A DNA stretch of 22,568 nucleotides from an uncultured Collinsella sp. Its GTDB lineage: Bacteria > Actinomycetota > Coriobacteriia > Coriobacteriales > Coriobacteriaceae. Below are positions 14,720 to 22,513 of this stretch, piece by piece. The translations under genes were made by a program, and so were the position numbers. The notes beneath the pieces are model-generated. The model made no database searches and was not told the DNA's origin. It worked only from the letters and a program-made list of their open reading frames with translations. The stretch's first letter is position 1. The number at the start of each line of letters is the position of its first letter. Location: contig UQIY01000035.1 in assembly GCA_900541195.1 (NCBI GenBank), positions 1-22,568 on the forward strand. Reading direction: 5' to 3'.

Positions 14720-15331
14720 ATGGCTACCACCAAACCGCGCCTTGACCGTCGTATCGTCCGCAGTCGCAATGCGATTCTTTCGGCGTTTGAGCGACTGCTT
14801 ATGGAAAAGCCCCTGGCCGATATTACGGTGAGCGCTATCGCGCGCGAGGCAAATGTCGACCGTAAGACCTTCTACGTGCACTTTGGCACGGTCGACGGCT
14901 TGCTCGACGCCATTGCCGTCGATGTGGTCGAGATGATCGTCGATTCAGTCGAGAAGACGCTTTCCTCCATGGGCGGCGACACCAACGAGCGCGCACTTGG
15001 CGCTGCGGCGTCCTTTTTCAAGACCGTTAACGAGGCGCTGTGCAACAACCTGGTGCTTAATCGCCAGTTGATCGAAAACATTCCGCTCGACGACTTTATG
15101 GCTCGTCTGCGTTTGCCGCTCGAGCACGAGATCGCTGAGCGTGATCTGCTGCCCGAGGGTCTAAAGGACGAGATGTTCGATTACTACCTGGCGTTTTTGC
15201 TGTCCGGCATTATCGGCATCTATCGCACGTGGGCGTTGTCCGATGGCTCGGTTCCCATCGAGCGCGTCTCGGCGGTCGCCAACGACCTGACGTTGAATGG
15301 ACTATCGAGTCTGGAATCTCGTTTCGAATAG
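14720..15331 (+). CDS. TetR/AcrR-family transcriptional regulator
   Basis: This 203-residue protein has the N-terminal TetR helix-turn-helix (residues 12-58; ILSAFERLLMEKPLADITVS, then AREANVDRKTFYVHFGTVDGLLD) and an all-helical ligand-binding half that resembles the TetR_C_33-like regulators (LLSGIIGIYRTWALSDGSVP). AAGGGG precedes the ATG by 8-9 bases. It converges on the ABC exporter operon, separated only by a palindromic repeat. TetR regulators near exporters often control them in response to a toxic substrate, so the exporter operon and its own promoter (dyad at 14643-14666) are the likely targets. The ligand is unknown. Confidence 0.9.
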   Translation: MATTKPRLDRRIVRSRNAILSAFERLLMEKPLADITVSAIAREANVDRKTFYVHFGTVDGLLDAIAVDVVEMIVDSVEKTLSSMGGDTNERALGAAASFFKTVNEALCNNLVLNRQLIENIPLDDFMARLRLPLEHEIAERDLLPEGLKDEMFDYYLAFLLSGIIGIYRTWALSDGSVPIERVSAVANDLTLNGLSSLESRFE

Positions 15332-15350
15332 CACTAGCGCCTTATCCTCC

Positions 15351-15423
15351 CTGAGTTGCGGTGAAATAAGGACTGAATTGGTCTTCTAGCGGCCTAAACA
15401 GTCCCTATTTCACCGCAACTTAG
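15351..15423 (-). repeat. 73-bp palindromic repeat, copy 2
   Basis: Arms 15351-15375 and 15399-15423 pair with two imperfections, one G-T and one A-C, around a 23-base loop, matching copy 1 at 6646-6718 in size and arm sequence. The loop aligns with copy 1 at both edges when reversed. It fills the gap between two convergent genes (19 bases after the TetR stop, 10 before the permease stop) and may serve both as a terminator, although no T-run follows. Confidence 0.9.
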
Positions 15424-15433
15424 GGTTGAGGTT

Positions 15434-16648
15434 CTACTGGTAGCGCAGGCACTCCACGGGGTCGAGTTTTGCTGCCCGGCGGGCGGGGTAGAAGCCAAAG
15501 ATCACGCCGATGCCGACCGATACGGCAAACGCGAGCAGCACAGTTGTAATGGAGAAGCTCGGCGTAATCGTCCCGGTGGCTCCGAACTCGCTCATAATGC
15601 CCGAGTTGGCGGCAAAGAACGTGAGCCCCCAGGCCAGCAGATAGCCAATCACGACACCCAAAATGCCGCCGGTGATGCACAGCGCCGAGGATTCGGCCAA
15701 AAACTGGGCCGTGATATCGCGTCGGCTTGCGCCCAGAGCGCGGCGAATACCGATCTCGCGAATGCGCTCGGTCACGTTGGTGAGCATCATGTTCATAATG
15801 CCGATACCGCCGACTAAAAGTGAGATGCCAGCAACGGCGCCCATGATGAGCGAGAAGGCGCCCATAAAGGAGTTGAGGGCATCGATAGCGCTCTTCATGG
15901 AGCTTGCCGACACGCTGTCGTACTCGTCGTCCTCCGATATGCCCTTCATGCTGCGCACCTTGGACTCGATCGTCTTGCAGAGCTCGTCCATATCGGTGCC
16001 CTCGGCGGCGAGTGCCGTCACACTGGGAAACGATGGATTGTCATCGCCGAAAAGCTCGGCGATCGTTTCTCGTGGCATGTACAGGCTCAGCGAGCCCATG
16101 GAGTCGTTTCCGCCGTCGATGACGCCAATGATCTGCACGTCTCCGCTCGAAACCTTGATGGTCTTGCCAATCGCGTCCTGTTCGTTGCCGTACAGTTGAT
16201 CGGCGCCGCCGCGGCCAATGAGCGCCACGCGCGCGCCGGATTTGGACTCGATGTCGCTATAGGTGCGACCGGCGACGATCTTGCTGGCGCCCACGGCGTC
16301 GAGCATGTCGCTATCGACACCCTGGGCCATAACGGTATAGCTTTTATCTCCAACTTTGTACTCTGAATAGGCGCTGTCGACGATGCCGATCTGCTCAATT
16401 TGCGGCACCATTTTTCGTAGCTTCTCGACGTCCGAATCGGTGAGCTCTTGGGATGAGTAGATCTGCACCATGCGGGCCGCGTTGAGGCCCAAGCTGTTGA
16501 CCAAGCTGTTTTGGATGCCGCCGATGAGTGAGGTCATGGCTATGACCGAGGCGATGCCAATGACGATGCCCAGGATGGTGAGCAGGCTACGACCCTTGTT
16601 GGCCTCGAGCGAGTGCAGGGCTTCTTGGATAAGATCGCGGGTGCTCAT
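15434..16648 (-). CDS. MacB/FtsX-type ABC transporter permease
   Basis: This 404-residue membrane subunit of an ABC exporter has one N-terminal membrane helix (RSLLTILGIVIGIASVIAMTS, about 20-40). A large extracytoplasmic MacB_PCD domain follows (about 45-255), then three C-terminal helices with the FtsX signature (LLVGGIGIMNMMLTNVTERIREIGIRRALGA). It belongs to the MacB/YknZ group, which uses mechanical coupling rather than a channel for the substrate. The start at 16648 follows AAAGGAG with 7-8 bases and overlaps the ATPase stop by 4 bases (ATGA), implying coupled translation. It is the last gene of the three-gene operon. Substrates of such systems include peptides, antimicrobials and surface proteins; nothing here narrows it. 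Confidence 0.94.
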   Translation of the reverse strand: MSTRDLIQEALHSLEANKGRSLLTILGIVIGIASVIAMTSLIGGIQNSLVNSLGLNAARMVQIYSSQELTDSDVEKLRKMVPQIEQIGIVDSAYSEYKVGDKSYTVMAQGVDSDMLDAVGASKIVAGRTYSDIESKSGARVALIGRGGADQLYGNEQDAIGKTIKVSSGDVQIIGVIDGGNDSMGSLSLYMPRETIAELFGDDNPSFPSVTALAAEGTDMDELCKTIESKVRSMKGISEDDEYDSVSASSMKSAIDALNSFMGAFSLIMGAVAGISLLVGGIGIMNMMLTNVTERIREIGIRRALGASRRDITAQFLAESSALCITGGILGVVIGYLLAWGLTFFAANSGIMSEFGATGTITPSFSITTVLLAFAVSVGIGVIFGFYPARRAAKLDPVECLRYQ

Positions 16649-17418
16649 GCCTTCGCTCCTTTCGGCGTTGTAGAAGGTGCGCAAATCACGGGTAGGTTGC
16701 TGATGGCGCCGCGTAGCGTATTCGGCGCATGCGCGATATATGCGCCGTCATGGATGCGCCCGTCGCGAATGGTTACGGCTCGGTCTGCCTCGGCGGCAAT
16801 GCCCGGGTCGTGCGTGATGAGCACGATGGTCTTGCCGCGCTCCTGGAGCTTGTGGAAGGTTTCCATGACGAGCGCCCCGGTTGCCGAGTCCAGGTTTCCC
16901 GTGGGCTCGTCGGCCAGGATGATGGGCGGATCGTTGACGAGGGCGCGCGCGATGGCGACGCGCTGCATCTGTCCACCCGAGAGTTCCGATATGCGGTGGT
17001 CCCAATGGTCGACCGGTAGCGTGACGGCTTGCAGCGCGTGCACGGCGCGCATCTCGCGCTGGTTGCGCGGCACATTGGTGTAGGACAGCGGCAGCATGAC
17101 GTTTTCGATAACCGACAGACGCGGCAGCAGGTTGAAACTCTGAAAGACAAAGCCGATGCTCAGCGCACGCACCTCGGTGAGCTCATCATCGTCGAGTTCG
17201 GCGACATTGAGGCCCTGCAGGTAATAGTCGCCCGCCGTCGGTTTGTCCAAGCAACCCAGGATGTTCATGAGCGTCGACTTGCCCGAGCCCGAGGGGCCGG
17301 TGATGGCGACGAACTCACCGGGGTCCACCGCCAGGCTCACATTGTGCAGGATGTGAGCGCAACCGGCCTCGCTCTCAAAGATGCGGTGCACGTTGCGGAT
17401 GTCGATGACGGGGCGCAT
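16645..17418 (-). CDS. MacB/LolD-type ABC transporter ATP-binding protein
   Basis: This 257-residue ATPase powers the exporter. It has Walker A GPSGSGKST (41-49), Q-loop FVFQSFNLLPRLSVIENV, signature LSGGQMQRVAIARAL (from 146), Walker B IILADE (166-171), D-loop GNLDSATG and H-loop His203 in ITHD. The set matches the MacB/LolD/YknY class. Its start codon shares one base with the adaptor stop (TAATG) and its stop overlaps the permease start, so the three subunits are translationally linked. A C-terminal extension of about 35 residues after the ATPase core is somewhat longer than in minimal LolD proteins. Confidence 0.96.
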   Translation of the reverse strand: MRPVIDIRNVHRIFESEAGCAHILHNVSLAVDPGEFVAITGPSGSGKSTLMNILGCLDKPTAGDYYLQGLNVAELDDDELTEVRALSIGFVFQSFNLLPRLSVIENVMLPLSYTNVPRNQREMRAVHALQAVTLPVDHWDHRISELSGGQMQRVAIARALVNDPPIILADEPTGNLDSATGALVMETFHKLQERGKTIVLITHDPGIAAEADRAVTIRDGRIHDGAYIAHAPNTLRGAISNLPVICAPSTTPKGAKA

Positions 17419-18830
17419 TACATGCCCTCATCGGCAGGCATACTGTCGCCGCCGTCTGCCGTCATGCCCGCGCCGGTATCCACCACGATGGTGTCTCCAT
17501 CGCGCAGCTTGGTAACCGGCACGTCGGGGTTGATCTCGTTGCCTTGCTCGTCGCGCTTGACCTGCGTCTTGCCGACCACAGCTTCGTTGTCGTTTTGCGT
17601 CACGACAGTTACCTTCACGCGGCGCGTTTCCTTGCCTTCGTCATCGGTGGCCAGATTGACGTAATAGTGCTCGCCATCCTCGGTCATGAGCGCCATGGTG
17701 GGCACCATGACTACGTCGTCAAGCTGCTCGGTCACCACCGAGACCTCGGCAGTCATACCGGGCTTAAGGCGGCTGTCGGGTGCTTCGATGAGGATGTCGA
17801 CGTTAAAGGTTACGCTTCCGCCACCACCGTTGGCTGCGTCGGAGTTTGCAACCGATGCGATAGCCGTGACGGTGCCCTGGCTCACGATATCGGGAAACGC
17901 GGGATAGGTAACGTTGGCGCTCTGGCCCACGGCGATCTTGGCGATGTCCTTTTCGCCCACCTGAACCGTCACCTTCATCTTAGAGAGGTCGGCGATTTGC
18001 ATGCACTGCTTGCCGCCGCTCGTGTCGCCTTCGCCCATGACCATGCCTCCGGTCACCGTGGCGCCCACTTTGGCGTTGAGTTCGACGATGCTACCCGAGC
18101 TGGGGGCCTTTACGGTGCGTTCGGTCGCCTTGGCGTTTGCCTGGTCCAGGGTTGCCTGGGCCGAGGCGAGATTGCGCTGAGCGCTCGAGACGGCGCTGGC
18201 GTTGGCGGTTGCATCCGTCGGGGTGGTCGCTCCGTCGGCATCCAGCGTCGGTGCTGCCTGTGCGGCAGCAAGTGTCGCCTGTGCGTTTTTCAGGTCTTCC
18301 TGGGCGGCCGCGACCGCGCGCTGCGCCTCGGCAACGGCATTATCGAGCTCATCGTTTTTTATGGTCATGAGCACGTCGCCCTCGTTGACGCTCTGACCGG
18401 CTTGCACGTTGATCGATGCTACCGTGCCGTCAACAGAAGGGGAGACCACTGAGGCAGAAATTGGCTTGAGCTGTCCTTTTGCCTCGACAGTCGTGGTAAA
18501 GGTGCCTTCCATGACCATGTCGGTAACAGGTTCACCTGCAGATTGCGGCTGCGAATTGAGGACAACGCTCACAATAATGGCTATTAGGATAATGCCGCCC
18601 ACGATGCCGGCAGCGATGCCGCGGCGGACGAGCTTTTTGCGGCGCCGCTCCGCGCGCTTGGACTTGAGCTTTGCGTAGGCCTCATCGTCGTGTATTCCGG
18701 CTTTACCTTGCTCGCCGTCGTTTTGCTGCGCCGTGGGGGCGCTTGTGATGAGCGGTAGAGTTTCAGTTGCGCCTTCCGGCACGCGCCCGGTATCGTCGGG
18801 ACCCGGGGTGATGGTGGGGACATTCGACAT
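17418..18830 (-). CDS. Membrane fusion (MacA/YknX-like) adaptor of the exporter
   Basis: This 470-residue HlyD-type adaptor begins with an acidic/Pro-rich cytosolic stretch (1-55) and a Lys/Arg-rich stop (KRAERRRKKLVRR). A membrane helix follows at about 71-92 (IAAGIVGGIILIAIIVSVVL). The extracytoplasmic part has a biotinyl-lipoyl-like half-motif (VDGTVASINVQAGQSVNEGD), an Ala/Gln-rich coiled-coil hairpin (about 165-255), the returning half-motif (VKAPSSGSIVELNAKVGATV), and beta-barrel and C-terminal domains. It would couple the MacB-type permease to the cell exterior. The start at 18830 follows AAAGGAGA with about 6 bases; the frame is open to 18980 but that part lacks a ribosome site and overlaps the upstream gene's end. 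It is the first gene of the operon. Confidence 0.93.
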   Translation of the reverse strand: MSNVPTITPGPDDTGRVPEGATETLPLITSAPTAQQNDGEQGKAGIHDDEAYAKLKSKRAERRRKKLVRRGIAAGIVGGIILIAIIVSVVLNSQPQSAGEPVTDMVMEGTFTTTVEAKGQLKPISASVVSPSVDGTVASINVQAGQSVNEGDVLMTIKNDELDNAVAEAQRAVAAAQEDLKNAQATLAAAQAAPTLDADGATTPTDATANASAVSSAQRNLASAQATLDQANAKATERTVKAPSSGSIVELNAKVGATVTGGMVMGEGDTSGGKQCMQIADLSKMKVTVQVGEKDIAKIAVGQSANVTYPAFPDIVSQGTVTAIASVANSDAANGGGGSVTFNVDILIEAPDSRLKPGMTAEVSVVTEQLDDVVMVPTMALMTEDGEHYYVNLATDDEGKETRRVKVTVVTQNDNEAVVGKTQVKRDEQGNEINPDVPVTKLRDGDTIVVDTGAGMTADGGDSMPADEGM

Positions 18831-18860
18831 AGCGTCTCCTTTATAGAACTTACCGCGATA

Positions 18861-18892
18861 AGTATATGCGCCCACCGGTTGGGGCGGGCGCA
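18861..18892 (-). promoter_or_regulatory. -10 box and adjoining inverted repeat before the exporter operon
   Basis: On the minus strand TATACT (18866-18861) is a likely -10, about 30 bases before the adaptor start. Directly upstream lies an inverted repeat TGCGCCC (18867-18873) and GGGCGCA (18886-18892). It occupies the place of an operator, or could be the terminator of the L,D-transpeptidase gene, though no T-run follows. It does not resemble the dyad before the TetR gene. Confidence 0.45.
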
Positions 18893-18958
18893 CAGGCGCG
18901 ATTCTTTCAACATCGAAAGGTAGGTGACGCTGAGCTTTGTTGTGACACGCGAGATGTG

Positions 18959-20695
18959 CTAGGAGTGGACGACCACGCACAGACCGACGCTGATGCAGTC
19001 GTGGAGCGCCTTGGCATCGGCCAGGCGCAGATTGATGCAGCCGTGGCTACCGCACCATTTATACGATTCGGCACTATCGAAACTCGAATCGTTTTGCCAG
19101 GTAGCGTCGTGGAAGCCAACCATGTTGCCCTCAAACGGCATCCAGTAGCTCACCGGGCTCTCGTATTTGGGCTTACCGGTCTTGGGGTCCTTGGCGCCGA
19201 TAAGCTTGGTGGCGCCGTCGTTGCTGTTGATCTGCCACACGCCCTCGGGGGTGGCGTCTTCGCCCGGTTTGCCGGAAATAAAGTTGGCCTCCCAAACGAT
19301 ATTGCCGCTCTCGTCATAGTAGCGCGCGTGCTGCTCGGACAGGTCGACGTCGATATACGCTTTCCAATCGGGCTCGCCCTTGGCGGTGAAGGTGTCGGCC
19401 TTCTGGGAGTACTTGATCTCAATCTCGCCGGTCTGCTTGTTGTTAATAGCATCCTCGACCTGTTTGGCGAGCGAGCTGCTGTCGATGGACCAACCAAAGT
19501 CACCGCCTTCGACGGCGCACTGCTTGCCATCGGCGCGCGTCCACCAGCGAGTGGAGCCCACGGTGTTAAAGCCATTGGCGAGGTCTGCTGCCCAGTTGCT
19601 GATCTGGGAGGTGTCGAGTGTGGGGTTCGCGGGGTCGGCAAAGCTGATCCACTGCAGCACCGAGCTGCCGTCGACCTTGCCGGCATCGTTGCCGTTGAGC
19701 TTAAGGGTCACGTTAACGCCCAGGAAGTTGTTGGCGGCATCGCATGCGGCCTGGATCTGGTCGTTGGTGAGCGTGCCGTTGAGCGGCTCGTAGGCATCGT
19801 TGCCGAGCTTCGTAAGATCGACGGTCTCGGCCAGCGACGCGAGCTCGATCTCCGCATACTTAATGACATGCTCGCGGTTGAGCTTTTCGTTGGAGCGGGC
19901 CTTCTCGATCGTGAACTTGCCTGCCTTCTCGTCGTAGGAGCTCGATGCCTCAAAGGTACCCGAGCGGCCCTCGTTGAATGCGTCGATGGCGGCACCCAGA
20001 TCCCCTTCGAACTGCTTTTGGTCAAAGGCGTCCGAGAGCATGGACAGGTCGACGTCCTGTTCCAGGTCAATGGTACCGTTTTTGGTCGTGCTAACGTTCT
20101 TGCCGCCGAGCGAGGCAATCAGGCGCGAGGGCCACAGCAGCGGCTCGTTGCTGCCGATAATCTCGTGGGCAACTGCCTCGCCGTCGACGATGGGCTCGTC
20201 GGATTCGGGCTGATAGGTCCAGCTAAAGTCATCTCCCGAAACGGTGAGCTTGTAGTGCTTCCACGCTGAGTTGACCTTGGTAGCGGCGGAAGAGGCGTTG
20301 GAAAACGAGATGTCGACGCCGGCGATGGTAGTGTTGGGGTAGGCAATCTGCGAAAACGCCACGACGCCCACGATATAGACGATGGCGACGAGGCCGAGGA
20401 CGACGAAGAACGCCGTCTTGCCACCCGTCTTATTGCCCTTTGCGGAGCGGTTGTTGGCGGGGCCGCGGTTGTTGGAAACTCGAGTGTGCGAAGGGCCCTG
20501 GTTGTGACCGGCGCCATGTGCGGAACGCTGCTGACGCTGCTGATGCTGGCCCCGATTGGGGCGCGGGGAGGTATTTGCCGCGCCGTGCTGTTGACCATGG
20601 GCTGGCGCGACGGGACGCGGCGATTGGATTCCTCCGGGCTGCCTGCTGGGCTGTTGCGGATCTGGGATCAGTTGGCTGCGGTCGATTTGCGACAT
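18959..20695 (-). CDS. L,D-transpeptidase (YkuD) with peptidoglycan-binding region
   Basis: This 578-residue cell-wall enzyme forms 3-3 crosslinks or attaches proteins to peptidoglycan. An unusually long, polar N-terminus rich in Gln, Asn, Pro, Arg and His (1-92) precedes a membrane helix (94-114, TAFFVVLGLVAIVYIVGVVAF). The extracellular part has two putative peptidoglycan-binding-like (PG_binding_4-type) stretches (about 130-420) and a YkuD domain (446-578), with His529 and the catalytic Cys553 in SHGCINLRLADAKAL. The helix acts as a signal-anchor, so the N-terminus stays inside. The start follows AAGGA with about 10 bases, a slightly long gap. TATAAT upstream supports a separate promoter. 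Its stop is 128 bases before the exporter operon on the same strand. Confidence 0.93.
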   Translation of the reverse strand: MSQIDRSQLIPDPQQPSRQPGGIQSPRPVAPAHGQQHGAANTSPRPNRGQHQQRQQRSAHGAGHNQGPSHTRVSNNRGPANNRSAKGNKTGGKTAFFVVLGLVAIVYIVGVVAFSQIAYPNTTIAGVDISFSNASSAATKVNSAWKHYKLTVSGDDFSWTYQPESDEPIVDGEAVAHEIIGSNEPLLWPSRLIASLGGKNVSTTKNGTIDLEQDVDLSMLSDAFDQKQFEGDLGAAIDAFNEGRSGTFEASSSYDEKAGKFTIEKARSNEKLNREHVIKYAEIELASLAETVDLTKLGNDAYEPLNGTLTNDQIQAACDAANNFLGVNVTLKLNGNDAGKVDGSSVLQWISFADPANPTLDTSQISNWAADLANGFNTVGSTRWWTRADGKQCAVEGGDFGWSIDSSSLAKQVEDAINNKQTGEIEIKYSQKADTFTAKGEPDWKAYIDVDLSEQHARYYDESGNIVWEANFISGKPGEDATPEGVWQINSNDGATKLIGAKDPKTGKPKYESPVSYWMPFEGNMVGFHDATWQNDSSFDSAESYKWCGSHGCINLRLADAKALHDCISVGLCVVVHS

Positions 20696-20752
20696 CGTGT
20701 ATATTTCCTTCGAGTTTCGCCTTGCGGCTCATCGTGTTTTAACTGGGCTTGA

Positions 20753-20758
20753 ATTATA
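20753..20758 (-). promoter_or_regulatory. -10 box of the L,D-transpeptidase gene
   Basis: On the minus strand the sequence reads TATAAT, a perfect -10, about 58 bases before the ATG. No good -35 is seen 16-18 bases upstream. Confidence 0.5.
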
Positions 20759-20799
20759 GCGATTACGCAGTTGCTTGTGTTACGAAAACAGTGGCGATA

Positions 20800-20833
20800 A
20801 ACGATAGGTGGGACATATGTCCCACCTATCGTT
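20800..20833. repeat. Perfect 34-bp palindrome
   Basis: Bases 20800-20833 equal their own reverse complement, centred on CATATG, with core TGGGACATATGTCCCA. It lies 12 bases after the stop of the serine dehydratase gene (minus strand). It could act as that gene's terminator, but the T-rich tract is delayed and weak (TTATCGCCACTGTTTT). An operator or a dispersed palindromic repeat is equally possible. Confidence 0.85.
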
Positions 20834-20845
20834 CGCTTTTGCTCA

Positions 20846-22453
20846 CTATCCGCATATTCCGCATTTCGCGCACGCCGAAAGCGCTGCCGGAGCCTGTGCG
20901 ATGCCGCCCTTGGCCGTCTCGCGTAACGTGGCAGGTAGGGCGTGGCCCACCGAGAGCATCACGTGCGCCATCTGGTCAAACGGCACCAGGCTCTTGATGC
21001 CGGCGAGGGCGAGCTGCGCCGAGCTGAAGGCCGCGGCCACGCCGATGGCGTTGCGGTTTTGGCAGGGCACCTCGACAAGGCCTCCGACGGGGTCGCAAAC
21101 GAGTCCCAACAGGTTGCTCAGCGCGATGGAGCTGGCGTCGAGCGCCTGCTCGGGCGTGCCGCCCATCATCTGGACCAGCGCGGCGGCGGCCATGGCGGCA
21201 GCGCTTCCAACCTCGGCCTGACATCCGCCCTCGGCGCCGGCGACGCAGGCGCTCGTGGTGAGGTTGAGGCCGATGGCGGCGGCGCAGTAGAGGGCATCCA
21301 TGACCTGTTCATCATCGAGCTGGAGGTGATCGGCGAGCGCCAGCACGCAGCCGGGGACGACGCCCGCGGAGCCGGCCGTGGGGGCGGCAACGATCACGCC
21401 CATGGTGGCGGAGCGCTCGAGCACGGCCATCGCGCGGGCCACGGCATCGGTCTGAACGAGGCCCATCAGGCTTGCGCTTAAATCGTTGCGGTAGGTGGCA
21501 TCGACGAGCTTGGCCTCTCCGCCGATAAGCCCGCCGAGCGATCGCTGCGGATTGGCGATGGGGGCCGTGGTCTCCTCGCGCATGACGTCGAGCACGCGGC
21601 GCATGGCTGCGATAGCATGGGCCTCGCCGGTCAGACGCGCCTCGCGCACGGCCATGACGGCGCCGATATTCAGGCCGAGCTCGGCGCACGCATCGAGCAA
21701 CTGCTCGCCGTCGTCGAAGATCTCCTTGGCCGAGACACCGGGGGAGAGCGACGAGGCCGAGCCCGGGAGCTCGATAAACGTGGCGTAATCGACATTGTCG
21801 AGCTTGCGCAGCATGGGGACGACGGTGTCGTCGGGAGCGCCGTCGGTCTCAAAGACGGAATAGGCCTGGCCGCCCACCTCGGTGCGGTAGGTGCGGCAGA
21901 AGGCGATGTTGACGTGTGCGTAGGCAAGCAGGTTCGTGAGCGCTGCGAGCACGCCGGGAACGTCCTGGTGTGCCACAAACAGTGTGGAATACATGCCCGA
22001 GATGTCGACGCCAACGCCGTTGATACGGCTGATGCGCATCTTGCCGCCGCCAAGGCTCTCGCCGCGGACCTGCGCCGTTGCGCCCGTGTTATCGACCATG
22101 TCGATGTCGACAGTGTTGGGGTGGATGGAGGCGTCGTCGCCCTTGATATCAAAGTGAAAGTCGAGGCCCTGCTCGCGTGCGAGGTCGAAGGCCTGTTTGA
22201 TATTCTCGTCGTCGGTATCGAGGCCCAAGATACCCGCGACGAGCGCGCGATCGGTGCCGTGGCCGCGGTAGGTATGGGCAAAGGAGTTCCACAGGCCAAA
22301 GGTGACCTTGGTGATACGACCTTCCAGCAGGCTGGCGGCAACCTGGGCGCAGCGCAGGGCGCCGGCGGTGTGCGATGAGCTGGGGCCGACCATGATGGGG
22401 CCCAAGATCTCGAATGCCGAGGTCGTAGCTAGTGTTTGCGGCTTGCCTGCCAT
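20846..22453 (-). CDS. sdaA: L-serine dehydratase, iron-sulfur dependent, single chain
   Basis: This 535-residue enzyme deaminates L-serine to pyruvate and ammonia using a 4Fe-4S cluster. The beta region (about 10-210) has GPSSSHTAGALR and an ACT-like domain (about 155-205; FVAHQDVPGVLAALTNLLAYAHVNI compressed here to its start FVAHQDVPGVLA). The alpha region (about 240-535) has APTAGSAGVVPG, SACVAGAEGGCQAEVG and CDPVGGLVEVPCQNRN. The likely cluster ligands are Cys411, Cys453 and Cys464; their spacing of 42 and 11 agrees with what I recall for the Legionella enzyme. The C-terminus is cysteine-rich (Cys528, Cys531, Cys534). Many Gram-positives split beta and alpha into two genes; here they are fused. 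The start at 22453 follows AAAGGAG with 6 bases; the longer frame to 22537 is rejected. The 55-nt repeat lies 60 bases upstream. Confidence 0.95.
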   Translation of the reverse strand: MAGKPQTLATTSAFEILGPIMVGPSSSHTAGALRCAQVAASLLEGRITKVTFGLWNSFAHTYRGHGTDRALVAGILGLDTDDENIKQAFDLAREQGLDFHFDIKGDDASIHPNTVDIDMVDNTGATAQVRGESLGGGKMRISRINGVGVDISGMYSTLFVAHQDVPGVLAALTNLLAYAHVNIAFCRTYRTEVGGQAYSVFETDGAPDDTVVPMLRKLDNVDYATFIELPGSASSLSPGVSAKEIFDDGEQLLDACAELGLNIGAVMAVREARLTGEAHAIAAMRRVLDVMREETTAPIANPQRSLGGLIGGEAKLVDATYRNDLSASLMGLVQTDAVARAMAVLERSATMGVIVAAPTAGSAGVVPGCVLALADHLQLDDEQVMDALYCAAAIGLNLTTSACVAGAEGGCQAEVGSAAAMAAAALVQMMGGTPEQALDASSIALSNLLGLVCDPVGGLVEVPCQNRNAIGVAAAFSSAQLALAGIKSLVPFDQMAHVMLSVGHALPATLRETAKGGIAQAPAALSACAKCGICG

Positions 22454-22513
22454 GGCTGCTCCTTTACGTGGCTCGTCGTCCCGAGGGGCGGGGCATAAGG
22501 TCGCCTGCTCGGG

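Noticed and set aside
18866..20269. 467-codon plus-strand frame opposite the L,D-transpeptidase
   Set aside because: Composition is that of an antisense frame, and the minus strand has the SHGCINLR active site and a ribosome site.
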